NCBI RefSeq assembly: GCF_001042675.1
Contig: NZ_AP012333.1
Location: 1,674,001-1,738,000, forward strand
Origin: Parascardovia denticolens DSM 10105 = JCM 12538
Lineage (GTDB): Bacteria > Actinomycetota > Actinomycetes > Actinomycetales > Bifidobacteriaceae
Direction: 5' to 3'
Length of the DNA stretch: 64,000 bases
Positions within the stretch are counted from its first letter, which is position 1. Each line of letters starts with the position of its first letter. Made by a program: the position numbers and the translations under genes. Shown one piece after another: positions 37,806-47,522 of this stretch. Under the pieces are notes generated by a model. It was not told the DNA's origin. It saw only the letters and a program-made list of their open reading frames with translations, and ran no database searches.

Positions 37806-38615
37806 ATGAACGATTTCAGAAAAACATCCCCTTCCCCGGATGACCAGACGGGAAGCCCGAAGGCGACCCATCCCCTTCCTCTGAGCGAGCCCACCCCCAT
37901 GCCCGCGTCCCGACGCAGCGCCCACCGGGACTTCGCCGCGGGAGAGGAAGGGCGGGGACCGAGCGTCCCCAGTCCGTTGACGAATAATCCCAAAGCCGGG
38001 CAATGGGACGGGCGCAAGATGACCCGCAACATGATCGCCGATTACAAACGCTTCGTCGTCACCGATGGGGAGGGAATCCGCTGCTCCCTTTACGTCAGTG
38101 GCTGCCCTTTCCATTGCGATGAATGTTACAACTCGTCCATTTGGGATTTCTTGGCCGGTCATGAATACACGCAGGAATTGGAAGACCAGATCATCAAAGA
38201 CCTGGGCCTGAATTATGTTCAAGGCTTGACCCTCCTGGGAGGGGAGCCCCTCCTGAACACCCCCATGCTCCTGTCCCTGACCAACCGAATCCGCAAGGAA
38301 TACGGGAAGAGCAAGGACATCTGGTGCTGGACCGGTTACACCTGGGAAGAACTTATGCGTCCCGGCGAGACCGAAGACAAGATGGCCCTCCTGAAGAACA
38401 TCGACATCCTGGTGGATGGTCGTTACATCAAGACTTTGCACAACAGTCTCCTCCAATTCCGAGGTTCCAGCAACCAGCGCATCATTGACGTGCCCCGATC
38501 CCTGGAAAGCGGGGAGATCGTCACCTGGGCGAAGCTGCATGATCAGGAGCGCTTCATCCCCGAGATGTATGGCAAGGACAGGGATGCGGCCGACAACACA
38601 GAGAACCGGGAGTAG
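37806..38615 (+). CDS. nrdG: Anaerobic NTP reductase activating protein
   Basis: The radical-SAM enzyme makes the glycyl radical on NrdD. The iron-sulfur motif is SGCPFHCDEC (CxxxCxxC), followed by LGLNYVQGLTLLGGEPLLN (GGE motif) and DIWCWTGYTWEEL. The product has 269 residues, about 70 more than usual, because of an N-terminal disordered extension rich in Pro/Ser/Arg before RNMIADYKRFVVTDGEGIR. A start closer to MTRNMIADYK is possible. Confidence 0.95.
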   Translation: MNDFRKTSPSPDDQTGSPKATHPLPLSEPTPMPASRRSAHRDFAAGEEGRGPSVPSPLTNNPKAGQWDGRKMTRNMIADYKRFVVTDGEGIRCSLYVSGCPFHCDECYNSSIWDFLAGHEYTQELEDQIIKDLGLNYVQGLTLLGGEPLLNTPMLLSLTNRIRKEYGKSKDIWCWTGYTWEELMRPGETEDKMALLKNIDILVDGRYIKTLHNSLLQFRGSSNQRIIDVPRSLESGEIVTWAKLHDQERFIPEMYGKDRDAADNTENRE

Positions 38616-38760
38616 GCCACATCCCGTCCTTTCCTGCTCATCCTCTTCTTATTCCTTATCCTTTCTTACCCTTTCATGACCTTGTTTCCTTTCTTTGACA
38701 TCTCTTTTTTCCCCCCCTGCTCTTCGTTACCTTTCCCTTTCCCCCTTGCTTCCCCCCCCT
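38616..38760. other. Pyrimidine-rich stretch after nrdG
   Basis: Nearly the whole 145 bp is C and T on the plus strand, with runs such as TTTTTTCCCCCCC (38705-38717) and a C8 run near 38752-38759. No gene. It contains no obvious hairpin. Long homopurine/homopyrimidine tracts can form triple-helical DNA and stall polymerases; it separates two convergent genes. Confidence 0.6.
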
Positions 38761-41256
38761 TTACCCTTGATCGACCTCTGACTCGGCCTCTTCCATGCGC
38801 CGCATCATACGATGCCCGGCCATGAGAAGGAGCGTGGCCAGGAGGGCCAGGCTGAGACCAATGAAGCCGACGTAAGCGACTGCGCTTCCGGTTTTGGCCA
38901 GAGCAGGCTGCGAAGGAGTCCGAGGTCCCTGAGGCTGATGCGGGCTTTGAGGCTGGCCAGGAGTCACCGGCTGCGTGGGGACCGGAGGCTTTCCCACCGT
39001 CACCTGTTCATGTTTGGCGCCCAACTCGTGGGAAGCCAGGATCCGCCCTTGAGCCGACCAAACGGTCGCCTTCCAATAGGAGACACCGGCTTGGGCGGAC
39101 CTGGCCTGAGGGCTGGTCACCGTGCAGACCATGATGTCGTCATTCTTCCGCCCGGCTGAGCCTTCGCGAGCGCAGGAAGCCATATCGATGGGAACGCGAG
39201 CCTCGTCCAGAAGCTTACGGGCGGAGACGTCGGGCTTGCCAGAGGGAACGGCCTCATACACGGTGAAAGTGACATAGGCCCCTTGCTCCACATGGCCGGT
39301 CACCGTAGCCTTGTCGAAATACGGCTGACCTGTTTCCACCTTCTCCGTGGAAACCTGCGTGGTCACAGTGACCCGTTCCGGCTGGGGCTTGTCCCGGTCA
39401 TACACCCGGGTCATCTCCCATTCATCCCCGTAAGAGGAATGGGCCGGGGACACGCGGTCATCGCCGGCGAAAGTGTAAACGAACACGTAATAGCCATGCT
39501 TCTTGGCCTTGATGTTGACGGGTTTCCCGAAAGCGTCGGGGCTTCCTCCGCCCACCTTCAAGGAACCGTTCCGGGCGGGGTAAGTCCACTGACCGACCAG
39601 CTCATGGTTCTTATCGGCCTGAGGGGCGAGATCTCCGGAAGGCTTGAAGGCAACGTCGTCCTCCCCATCCCGATTGCTCCCGGCCCAATAGACCTTCACC
39701 TGGGCGTACTTGTCGTCTGCTCCGAAACCATACCTGGCATCACCGGTGAATGACCCGTGGTCGGCGGGGAAGCCGGCTATGGTGATGCGGTCGGTCAATT
39801 GCGCGCCGACGATGGCTGTATGTTCGGAGACGGTGGAATCCACGCTCAGGCGGGCCCGCTGGCTGACCGTCTCCTGAGCGTCTAGGAAATCGGAAAGCAC
39901 ATCCTTCTCTAGGAAGGACTGGGCTTGCTGGTTTTGCTGGGCCCGGTCGACCATCCAGACCCATGTTCCGAAGCAGGCTCCGGCTGGGGTCACCAACGTC
40001 CGGGCGGCCTTCGCGTCGGCGGAGGTCAGGGCGGTGACGGTCTTGGTCTGCCCGGATCCGGTGAAGACGGCCGTCGCGTAACCGCTGGGACGCAGCCCTT
40101 TATCGGACAGTTCTTTCAGGTATTCGCCCGCCGTCATCCTTTCCTGGAGGTTGACCTTTTGATGGATTTGCTCGGCGGTCAGATTGGTGAAGTAATACCC
40201 TTGGGCGGTGAGGGAGACCCCTTGCGGCCAGGTCTGCCCCTGCCCGGTGGTCATGGTCACTTGGTCGGATACAGTCCGGCCCTGTTCGATCCGGTTAGGG
40301 CGGGCAAGGGTGTGGATGGTCGGCAGGAAACTCTTGCGCACCTGGAAGCTGACCGACCGCAGAATCCGTTCCTTACCGGGAACCACCCGCAGATAATCCT
40401 GGGCGGAAACGAGCTTCTCCATGGAAGCCGGGGCAAACGAGGTGGCCAGGGAGACAGGCCCCTGCCCGGTGGCGGCCCAGGGGATATCGATGGGATTAGC
40501 CGCCGTAGTGACTTTCAGCTCTTTCGTCCCCGAAGCGTTGAAGGTCCCCGGCCCTTCCAAGTGAACGGTCACAGGGAGACCCGGCACTGGCTTCCCTGTG
40601 GAATCGAGGACCCGCAGGTGGAATTCTCCTGCCCGGAAGGAATCGGTATAGGAGTTCGTGACCGCAAGATTGGACAGGTCGGCCGCCCGGGCCTCCGCCC
40701 ATAAGGATGCGATCCTGCCCTCCAACTGGGGGTACTTCTTCAGGAAAGCGGCCCGGATCTTCCGGTAAGCCTTCATATCCCGCGCTTCGAAATTGTCTTT
40801 GACCAGGATGCCGATCGCTGTCTGAGTCATCTTATCGGTGCTGGCCTGGTATTTCTGCGCCAGATAGGCGACCCTGCGGAGTTGAGGGCTGTCCGGCATG
40901 GTTTTCGTATCGCTGTAGACGTAGGTGTTATCCACTCCTTCCTCGATGCAGTAGGCGTTGCGGCCCTGCTTGTCCCGGGCGATGACGCCCAGGTAGCGCA
41001 ACTTCCCATCGACCGTGACGGTCAGATACCGGCCACCGGGGTGGGCCAAAGTGCCCCCGGAGGCGGCGGATGCGAAATGGGTGGGGATGGTCATGAGCGA
41101 AAGGACCAAGGCCACCAGGCATAAGTAGGCGGGGGCCGCCCAGCGAAAAACCCGCCGCCTGTCTTTGGGACGGATGGATGCGGGCGGCAAGGATGAGGGA
41201 GCGTTTTCGCGGCTCCAAGGACGATGGGGTCCTGGCGAATCTTGCATTGTGTTCAT
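38761..41256 (-). CDS. Large LAKTG-anchored surface protein
   Basis: The 831-residue protein has a long signal peptide with a 35-residue cytosolic lead and the helix APAYLCLVALVLSLMTI. The N-terminal domain (LTVTVDGKLRYLGVIARDKQ..NAYCIEEG) resembles a thioester-type fold: Cys in AYCIEEG and Gln in TQTAIGIL, a possible ester pair. Several Ig-like domains follow, then a Pro/Gln linker, LAKTGSAVAYVGFIG helix and an acidic tail. AAGGAG is 5 bp before ATG 41256. It should be sorted to the wall and may be an adhesin. Ligand unknown. Confidence 0.75.
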   Translation of the reverse strand: MNTMQDSPGPHRPWSRENAPSSLPPASIRPKDRRRVFRWAAPAYLCLVALVLSLMTIPTHFASAASGGTLAHPGGRYLTVTVDGKLRYLGVIARDKQGRNAYCIEEGVDNTYVYSDTKTMPDSPQLRRVAYLAQKYQASTDKMTQTAIGILVKDNFEARDMKAYRKIRAAFLKKYPQLEGRIASLWAEARAADLSNLAVTNSYTDSFRAGEFHLRVLDSTGKPVPGLPVTVHLEGPGTFNASGTKELKVTTAANPIDIPWAATGQGPVSLATSFAPASMEKLVSAQDYLRVVPGKERILRSVSFQVRKSFLPTIHTLARPNRIEQGRTVSDQVTMTTGQGQTWPQGVSLTAQGYYFTNLTAEQIHQKVNLQERMTAGEYLKELSDKGLRPSGYATAVFTGSGQTKTVTALTSADAKAARTLVTPAGACFGTWVWMVDRAQQNQQAQSFLEKDVLSDFLDAQETVSQRARLSVDSTVSEHTAIVGAQLTDRITIAGFPADHGSFTGDARYGFGADDKYAQVKVYWAGSNRDGEDDVAFKPSGDLAPQADKNHELVGQWTYPARNGSLKVGGGSPDAFGKPVNIKAKKHGYYVFVYTFAGDDRVSPAHSSYGDEWEMTRVYDRDKPQPERVTVTTQVSTEKVETGQPYFDKATVTGHVEQGAYVTFTVYEAVPSGKPDVSARKLLDEARVPIDMASCAREGSAGRKNDDIMVCTVTSPQARSAQAGVSYWKATVWSAQGRILASHELGAKHEQVTVGKPPVPTQPVTPGQPQSPHQPQGPRTPSQPALAKTGSAVAYVGFIGLSLALLATLLLMAGHRMMRRMEEAESEVDQG

Positions 41257-41537
41257 ATTTCTCCTTCACTATCATCGGCGGCCCGCGAAGCCCAAACCTG
41301 CGGACGCCAGGATACATAAGGTTGATGGCGGTCGACGGCCGCCCAGCGACGGAAGCCGAAACATCCACGCCTGCATCCACTATGAAGGGCATCCGGCGGA
41401 AACTCCAGCGATGAAAGGCAATGTGGTCGAATGTGAATAACACGCCCCATCCCGGGCTTGACAAATCCTCCGTCCACCGGACGGACCCGCCGCATTGTGG
41501 ACAACATGGCCCATCTTTTTTGCTAGCGCCTTCTTCT

Positions 41538-41543
41538 TATAAT
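41538..41543 (+). promoter_or_regulatory. Candidate -10 element of glgE
   Basis: TATAAT, 65 bp upstream of the glgE start, with only a weak T-rich -35 region at about 41515-41520. Confidence 0.45.
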
Positions 41544-41607
41544 GGAAGGGCTAGTATTCAAAACAGGTGATAACTGCAGCATAGACAATGCATAAAGGAG
41601 AGATCGT

Positions 41608-43932
41608 ATGGCACGCAAGTCTACAAACCACGTGACCGGTCAAGCAGAACCAGCCGAAACGAAGATGACGAATACTGAATCCGCCACCGAGAAGAAGCCC
41701 CGTGGCCGGGTCAAGAAAGCGACGAGCGTCAGCACGGCCAGCAGCACCAGCAGCACCAGCAGCCGTCCCCGCAAGACGACCCGCGTTACCCGCACGACCA
41801 CCGCCGCAAGCTCCTCCCGCGCCCGGACCCATGCCAAGAGCGGGAAAGAAGCCCAGTCCGATTCCTTTGCCCGCACCAGTCCGCAAGAATTCGGGCGGGT
41901 CAACGTCATGAACGTGAAACCGGCCCCCCAGAACGGGTTCATCCCTCGGGCCGAACTGGGCGAACAAGTGGCCGTTCAGGCCAATGTCTTCATTGAAGGC
42001 CGCCGCCACGTCGGAGCGTCCGCCGCCGTCTACACCAAGTCCGGAGCCCTTTTCCAGCGGGTCCTCCTGACCTGCACCATCGCAGGCCTGGACCAGTGGA
42101 ATGGCCAAGTCCGCCTTGGGGAAAGCGAAACCGTCCTCCCCTGGGAACCCGGCTTCGCCGCCATGGCCAAGAAACTCGGCACGTGGAAGCTGGTAGTCGA
42201 AGGTTGGGAAGACAGCTACGCCGGCTGGATCCACGACGCCCGCATCAAGGTGGAGACCCAGGATGACCAGGAAAACACCTTGGAAGAGGGCCTGCATCTG
42301 TTCGAACGCTGGCTGGGAAGCAAAGACGCCCATCTTCTGGTCAAGGACAAGAAAGTCCTTCAAAAGGCCATTGACGCCTTGGGCGACAAAAGCCTGACCT
42401 TCGAAGACCGCCTGGCCGCCGCCGACAGCCTCGACGTGCATAAACTGCATGAGACCAAACCTCTGCGCGACGGGATCAGCCCTTCCAATCCGGTGAAGAT
42501 CGAGGTCCAACGCCCCCACTCCTCCTTCAGCGCCTGGTATCAATTCTTCCCTAGGTCCGAAGGCGCCTATGTGGACGAGAAAACCGGCAAAATCGTGCAA
42601 GGGACTTTGAAGACTGCCCTGTCCGGTCTGGACCGGGCCAAGACCGAAGGCTTCGACATCGTCTACCTGCCCCCGATCTTCCCCATCGGCGTCACCAACC
42701 GCAAAGGCAAGAACAACGCCTTGACCGCTGGTCCCGACGACCCCGGTTCCCCCTTCGGAATCGGCAGCGACTTGGGCGGGCACGACACGGTTGACCCCCT
42801 CCTGGGCACCATGAAGGACTTCGAGGCTTTCGTCGCTTACGCCCACAAGCTTGGCCTGGAGGTCGCCCTGGACTTCGCCCTGCAATGCTCCCCCGATCAT
42901 CCTTGGGTCGAGCAGCATCCCAACTGGTTCCACATCAAGCCCGATGGGACCATCGCCTTCGCAGAGAATCCGCCGAAGAAGTACCAGGACATCTACCCGA
43001 TCGATTTCGAGGCCGACATGCCCGGCATCGAGAAGGAAGTGGAACGGGTCCTGGACCTGTGGATCAGCAAAGGCGTGACCATCTTCCGGGTGGACAATCC
43101 CCATACCAAGCCCGTCCGCTTCTGGCAGGACGTGATCGCCAAAGTCACCAAGAAGCATCCCCAGACCCTCTTCCTGGCTGAGGCCTTCACCCGCCCGTCC
43201 ATGATGCGGGCTTTGAGCTACGCCGGATTCACCCAGTCCCACTGCTACTTCCCTTGGCGCAACAGCGCGGAAGAACTCAACGAATACCTGGCTGAGACCA
43301 ATTCCGACGAAGCCTTCTTCCAACACAACACCTACTGGCCCACCACACCTGACATCCTCACCGCCTATCTGCGCGACAACGGGATCGCCGGGCACGCGGT
43401 CCGGGCCGTCCTCGCCGCCATGGGCAGCCCCAGCTGGGGGATCTACAACGGTTACGAACTGATCGAGAACGTCCAGAGGGGAAGCTTCGAGGAGCCCAAC
43501 GACAACGAGAAGTACGAAGTCAAAGTGCGCGATTGGGGCCGGATCAAGGAATACGGCATCGCCAAGCTCCTCACCCGCCTCAACGCCATCCGCCGCGCCC
43601 ACCCGGCCACGCAGACCTACCATGACCTGCATATGCTCGAAACCCGGAATCCGGCCATGGTCGCCTTCTACCGCCACCTGCCTGCCGAGCTGAGCGAAAA
43701 CGGCAAGTCCGACACGGTCATCGTGGTCGTCAATCTCGACGGGCACAACGCCCAGCAAGGCCAGGTGCACATCGAGCTGGGCGACCTGGGTCTGACCGGA
43801 AGCGAGCTGAGGCTGAAAGACGAACTCACCGGGCGCGATTTCACCTGGAGCTACGACAACTACGTCTCTTTGGCCCCCTGGGCCGACGTGGCGCACATCC
43901 TCACCGTCCGTCATCCCGGCGACAAGGACTGA
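41608..43932 (+). CDS. glgE: Alpha-1,4-glucan:maltose-1-phosphate maltosyltransferase
   Basis: GlgE (GH13) extends alpha-1,4-glucan with maltose from maltose-1-phosphate. The N-terminal beta domain is followed by the (beta/alpha)8 barrel with the phosphate-site and catalytic motifs: nucleophile Asp in TIFRVDNPHTKP (about residue 497) and acid Glu in LFLAEAFTRP (about 524). Intact C-terminal domain (SYDNYVSLAPWADVAHIL). At 774 residues it is about 90 longer than usual because of an N-terminal extension rich in Ser, Thr, Arg and Lys (STASSTSSTSS). AAAGGAG precedes the ATG. No other glycogen gene is nearby. Confidence 0.95.
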   Translation: MARKSTNHVTGQAEPAETKMTNTESATEKKPRGRVKKATSVSTASSTSSTSSRPRKTTRVTRTTTAASSSRARTHAKSGKEAQSDSFARTSPQEFGRVNVMNVKPAPQNGFIPRAELGEQVAVQANVFIEGRRHVGASAAVYTKSGALFQRVLLTCTIAGLDQWNGQVRLGESETVLPWEPGFAAMAKKLGTWKLVVEGWEDSYAGWIHDARIKVETQDDQENTLEEGLHLFERWLGSKDAHLLVKDKKVLQKAIDALGDKSLTFEDRLAAADSLDVHKLHETKPLRDGISPSNPVKIEVQRPHSSFSAWYQFFPRSEGAYVDEKTGKIVQGTLKTALSGLDRAKTEGFDIVYLPPIFPIGVTNRKGKNNALTAGPDDPGSPFGIGSDLGGHDTVDPLLGTMKDFEAFVAYAHKLGLEVALDFALQCSPDHPWVEQHPNWFHIKPDGTIAFAENPPKKYQDIYPIDFEADMPGIEKEVERVLDLWISKGVTIFRVDNPHTKPVRFWQDVIAKVTKKHPQTLFLAEAFTRPSMMRALSYAGFTQSHCYFPWRNSAEELNEYLAETNSDEAFFQHNTYWPTTPDILTAYLRDNGIAGHAVRAVLAAMGSPSWGIYNGYELIENVQRGSFEEPNDNEKYEVKVRDWGRIKEYGIAKLLTRLNAIRRAHPATQTYHDLHMLETRNPAMVAFYRHLPAELSENGKSDTVIVVVNLDGHNAQQGQVHIELGDLGLTGSELRLKDELTGRDFTWSYDNYVSLAPWADVAHILTVRHPGDKD

Positions 43933-44048
43933 AAAGCCCACCGAGTCGGAAGACCGGCAGGCTTCATGCCTTGCCCTATAATGAAGACATCCCCAAGATC
44001 AACAAGGCGGGGCCACCTTTCCCGCCGGCCACACTCAAAGGAGCATTC

Positions 44049-44552
44049 ATGGCAGAAACATTCGACGTCTTGGTCGAGATCCCTCAGGGTTCCCACGATA
44101 AATTCGAAGTGGACCACGAAACCGGCCGCATCAAGCTGGACCGCATCCTCTTCACTTCCATGGGCTATCCCGATGATTACGGTTACATCGAAGACACCCT
44201 GGGCGAAGACGGAGACCCGCTGGACGCCCTGATCTACATGGGCGACCTGCGCCCCAACCTCTTCCCCGGCTGCGTGGTCGAATGCCGCGCCGTGGGCCTT
44301 TATCACATGGTCGATGAGGCCGGCGGCGATGACAAGGTCCTGTGCGTGCCCGCCGATGCCCGTTTCGACAAGTTCCAGGACATCGATGACATCCCCGATT
44401 ACCACAGGGATGTCATCGATCACTTCTTCAACCAATACAAGGCTCTGGAGCCCGGCAAGGAAGTACAGCCCGGCTCTTACTGGACCAACGCCTCCAAGGC
44501 CAACGAGGACATCGTGGCCGCTCGCCAGCGTCTGGCCGAGTCCGAAAAGTAG
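44049..44552 (+). CDS. ppa: Inorganic pyrophosphatase
   Basis: Cytosolic enzyme hydrolysing pyrophosphate to two phosphates. ATG 44049 is chosen because AAAGGAG (44037-44043) is at proper distance and the protein then begins MAETFDVLVEIPQGSHDKFE as in the family. The metal site GEDGDPLDALIYM is intact. 167 residues, normal for a soluble type I enzyme. Confidence 0.96.
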   Translation: MAETFDVLVEIPQGSHDKFEVDHETGRIKLDRILFTSMGYPDDYGYIEDTLGEDGDPLDALIYMGDLRPNLFPGCVVECRAVGLYHMVDEAGGDDKVLCVPADARFDKFQDIDDIPDYHRDVIDHFFNQYKALEPGKEVQPGSYWTNASKANEDIVAARQRLAESEK

Positions 44553-44950
44553 GTTTCTTCTTCTCCCTCCCGCTGGGATTCCCGCCTGGGCCGGGATTCC
44601 CACTTGAGTCAGGACTCCGCTTGGGTTGGGATTCACCCCAACCATGAATTCCTGATGGGAGTGAGGTTTTGCGGTGGTCGACCGTATGGCGGCCACCACT
44701 TTTCTTTGCCTTCTCTTTTGTTTTTTACTGTTGTCTTCTCCATTCTTCGCTTGACCCTTACCCGTCCATCGTTTATCTTTCTGCCTTTCCTCGCTTTCGT
44801 TCGCCCTTCCCCGCTTTCCTTTTCCTCCCCTGCATCGCGCCGCCCGGGAGAAACCCACAAATCTTCGTTGGACAAGGCGAATCAGACAGATCAAAAATCC
44901 ATCAAGCGCGATCATTCCTTAAAATCGTTACGGACGGGGATAATGAAGGC
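44553..44950. other. Intergenic region with repeats and terminator
   Basis: Directly after ppa are three repeats of GGGATTC in G/C-rich context (44575-44632). GGTGGTCG (44673-44680) pairs with CGGCCACC (44690-44697) and is followed by ACTTTTCTTTG, a probable terminator. Then comes a T/C-rich stretch to about 44830. No gene seen. Confidence 0.6.
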
Positions 44951-45571
44951 ATGGATAACGATTTGAATGAAATGGCCGAGGAAAACCGCTCGAACGCCGT
45001 GTGGACCCGCATGCTTCAAGGCAATAAACGCTTCGCCCTGGGACAGGCCGAGCATCCCTGGCAGGATGAGGAGACCCGCTTATCCCTTGTGGATAGCCAG
45101 AATCCGGATGCTGCCGTCCTGTCCTGCTCGGATTCCCGCGTCCCGGTCGAGGTGATCTTCGACGAAGGTCTGGGAGACATTTTCACCGTCCGCACCGCCG
45201 GAGCGACCATCGACCAAGCCGTCTTGGAGTCGCTGGAATACGCGGTGGACAGCCTGCATGTGAGCATCATCGTGGTCATGTCCCATCAGGATTGCGGCCT
45301 GCTGAAAAAGGCGACCGAGCTGGCCCGGACCAGCCAAGACACCGATTTCATGACTTACAGCATCAATCAGGCCTTGGAAACGGTCAAGACCGCCATCGAA
45401 TCCGAAGTGGACGAGCCGGCGGATATCGAACGCATCCATATCTCCCTGCTGATCGAGCGTCTGGTGGATCGATCGGAGATCATCCGCCGGGCCTTGGCCG
45501 ATGACAAGTTGAAGATCGTCGGCGCCCGCTACGTGATGACGACCGGCTTGGTGGAGGTCCTCAGCTTCTGA
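44951..45571 (+). CDS. Beta-class carbonic anhydrase
   Basis: The 206-residue enzyme interconverts CO2 and bicarbonate. Zinc ligands Cys59, His112 and Cys115 are in AVLSCSDSRVP and SHQDCGLL; Asp61-Arg63 form the usual dyad. Start at ATG 44951 (MDNDLNEMAEEN) or the Met 7 codons later; the ribosome site is weak in both cases. Bicarbonate supply fits the carboxylation needs of a fermenting organism. Confidence 0.92.
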   Translation: MDNDLNEMAEENRSNAVWTRMLQGNKRFALGQAEHPWQDEETRLSLVDSQNPDAAVLSCSDSRVPVEVIFDEGLGDIFTVRTAGATIDQAVLESLEYAVDSLHVSIIVVMSHQDCGLLKKATELARTSQDTDFMTYSINQALETVKTAIESEVDEPADIERIHISLLIERLVDRSEIIRRALADDKLKIVGARYVMTTGLVEVLSF

Positions 45572-45753
45572 TGACGTCCGCTTTAGCTGAAGCGACCCTG
45601 TGGGCGGTCTTCTCTCCAAGTCAGGCGACGAATCGAGATCGGCCGCTGGTGGATCCGCAAGCGAGACTCCAGCGGGGTCGATTGAAGTAAAGACAAACGC
45701 GAACGGTCACGACCATAGACCGAAAATCGAGGAATTAAGGAATAGGAACTGAC

Positions 45754-47406
45754 ATGTCATCGCTTTGGATCGACATCATCGCCATCATCATTTTCATGCT
45801 CATCGGGTCGGTCTTTTCCGGTACCGAGATGGCTCTGATCTCCTTGCGCACCTCGCAGCTGGAACAGCTGGAACAGGAGGACGAACGCGGGGCGAGAGTG
45901 GCCCGGGTGGCCCGGAATCCCAATCGTTTCCTGTCCACTGTGCAACTGGGAGTCACTTTGGCCGGCTTCCTTTCCGCCTCCTTCGGCGCCAGCTCCATCG
46001 CCCCCTTCCTCACCCCCGTCCTGGTCTCCTGGGGGCTGCCCCGGGGCTTCGCCAGCGGTCTTTCCACAGTCCTGCTCACCCTCATCATCTCCTACTTCTC
46101 CATCGTGGTCTCCGAGCTAACCCCCAAGCGCATAGCCCTGCAACAACCGGTGAAGATCGCCCGAGCCGTCGTCCCGGTCGTCGACGCCATCGCCACCGTC
46201 TGCGCACCCCTGATCTGGCTGATCAGCAAAAACATCAACGGTCTGGTCCGTCTGCTCGGCTTCGACCCCAACGAAACCGAAAGCGAAGTGTCCGACGACG
46301 AGCTGCGCGTCCTCGTCTCCTCCAACGAGCAACTGGGCAAGGATGAGCGGGTGATCCTGGACGACGTCTTCGACGCTTCGGAGACCATCGTGGCGGAAGT
46401 CATGCGGCCGCGAGCGGACGTGACCTTCATCAGCGGGGATATGCCCCTGCCCGAGGCGGCCGGCTTCGTGCGCGACCTGCCTTACTCCCGCTACCCGGTC
46501 ATCGGCAAGGATTTCGATGACGTGCTCGGCTTCGTGCATGTGCGCGACCTGCTGGACGTGCGTGACCTCCAGGCCCGGACCGTGCGGGACGTGACCCGGG
46601 AAGGGATCAGCCTGCCCGGAACGTCCAAGATCCTGCCGTCCATCAGCCTTCTGCGCAAGAAGGGGATCCACCTGGCCATCGTCATCGACGAATACGGCGG
46701 AACCGACGGAATCGTCACCTTGGAGGACATGACCGAGGAGCTGGTCGGCGACATCCGCGACGAGTATGACCTGCCCGAAGACGGTCCCGCCCACCAGGCG
46801 ACCGCCTTCCACGATGGCATGATGACCGTGGACGGCGGCATGACTTTGGAGGATTTCGCCGACATCTCCGGCATCGAACTGGAAGATGGGCCCTACGAGA
46901 CCGTGGCCGGCTACCTCCAGGCCCATACCGGCGAACTGGGCTACCCAGGCCAGGAACTGCGCATCTCGGGGACGGGGATCGTCTCCGGGGCCAATGCCGA
47001 AACCACGTCCGAGCTGAATCCCCGACCCGGCCGTGTGGGGGATCATGCGGACAATCGCACGGAGAATCATGCTGGAGGCCGCCCCGGCGACCGCTTGGGA
47101 GAGGACGACAAGAGCAAGAAGAACGACACTGGCGGCAAAGAGAAGAAGGGGAAAGGGACTCAGGCTGGCCAGAAGACCGATTCCGCCGCCGCGGACAACT
47201 TCGATGGCTTCACCATGACCGTCACCGCCATGGACGGTCGCCGCATCCAGACCGTGGAGGTCAGGCTGGTGCAACCCGACCAGCCCGCGGACGCCATCGA
47301 CCCCATCAAAGGAAGCCATGGGAATGGCCGAGATGCCGAAGGTACCGAAGCGGCCGAAGATACCCAGGATACCCAGGATTCCAAGGACTCCCCCGCCCAT
47401 TCGTGA
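45754..47406 (+). CDS. CNNM/CorC-like protein (DUF21 + CBS)
   Basis: The 550-residue membrane protein has an N-terminal DUF21 domain of four helices (IDIIAIIIFMLIGSVFSGTE, with ELTPKRIAL), a CBS pair (about residues 205-330, containing IVIDEYGGTDGIVTLEDMTEE) and a CorC_HlyC domain. The last strand of that domain (GFTMTVTAMDGRRIQTVEVRLV) is separated from its start by about 75 disordered residues rich in Asp, Lys and Gly. Family members move or regulate magnesium. The acidic, Asp-rich tail after the domain is lineage-specific. Confidence 0.85.
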   Translation: MSSLWIDIIAIIIFMLIGSVFSGTEMALISLRTSQLEQLEQEDERGARVARVARNPNRFLSTVQLGVTLAGFLSASFGASSIAPFLTPVLVSWGLPRGFASGLSTVLLTLIISYFSIVVSELTPKRIALQQPVKIARAVVPVVDAIATVCAPLIWLISKNINGLVRLLGFDPNETESEVSDDELRVLVSSNEQLGKDERVILDDVFDASETIVAEVMRPRADVTFISGDMPLPEAAGFVRDLPYSRYPVIGKDFDDVLGFVHVRDLLDVRDLQARTVRDVTREGISLPGTSKILPSISLLRKKGIHLAIVIDEYGGTDGIVTLEDMTEELVGDIRDEYDLPEDGPAHQATAFHDGMMTVDGGMTLEDFADISGIELEDGPYETVAGYLQAHTGELGYPGQELRISGTGIVSGANAETTSELNPRPGRVGDHADNRTENHAGGRPGDRLGEDDKSKKNDTGGKEKKGKGTQAGQKTDSAAADNFDGFTMTVTAMDGRRIQTVEVRLVQPDQPADAIDPIKGSHGNGRDAEGTEAAEDTQDTQDSKDSPAHS

Positions 47407-47522
47407 CCTAGGTGACATTTCTCCCTTAGCGAGAGCCTTTCCGGTACGGTTCCTGCGCCAATCTGGTTAAATGGATTGTGCGCGGTCGAAGAAACCAAGA
47501 ACCGGCCGCAAAGGAGGTCACG

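Noticed and set aside
41551-43941. 796-codon open frame opposite glgE
   Set aside because: Same reason: mirror of third-position GC bias in glgE, which has all catalytic residues.
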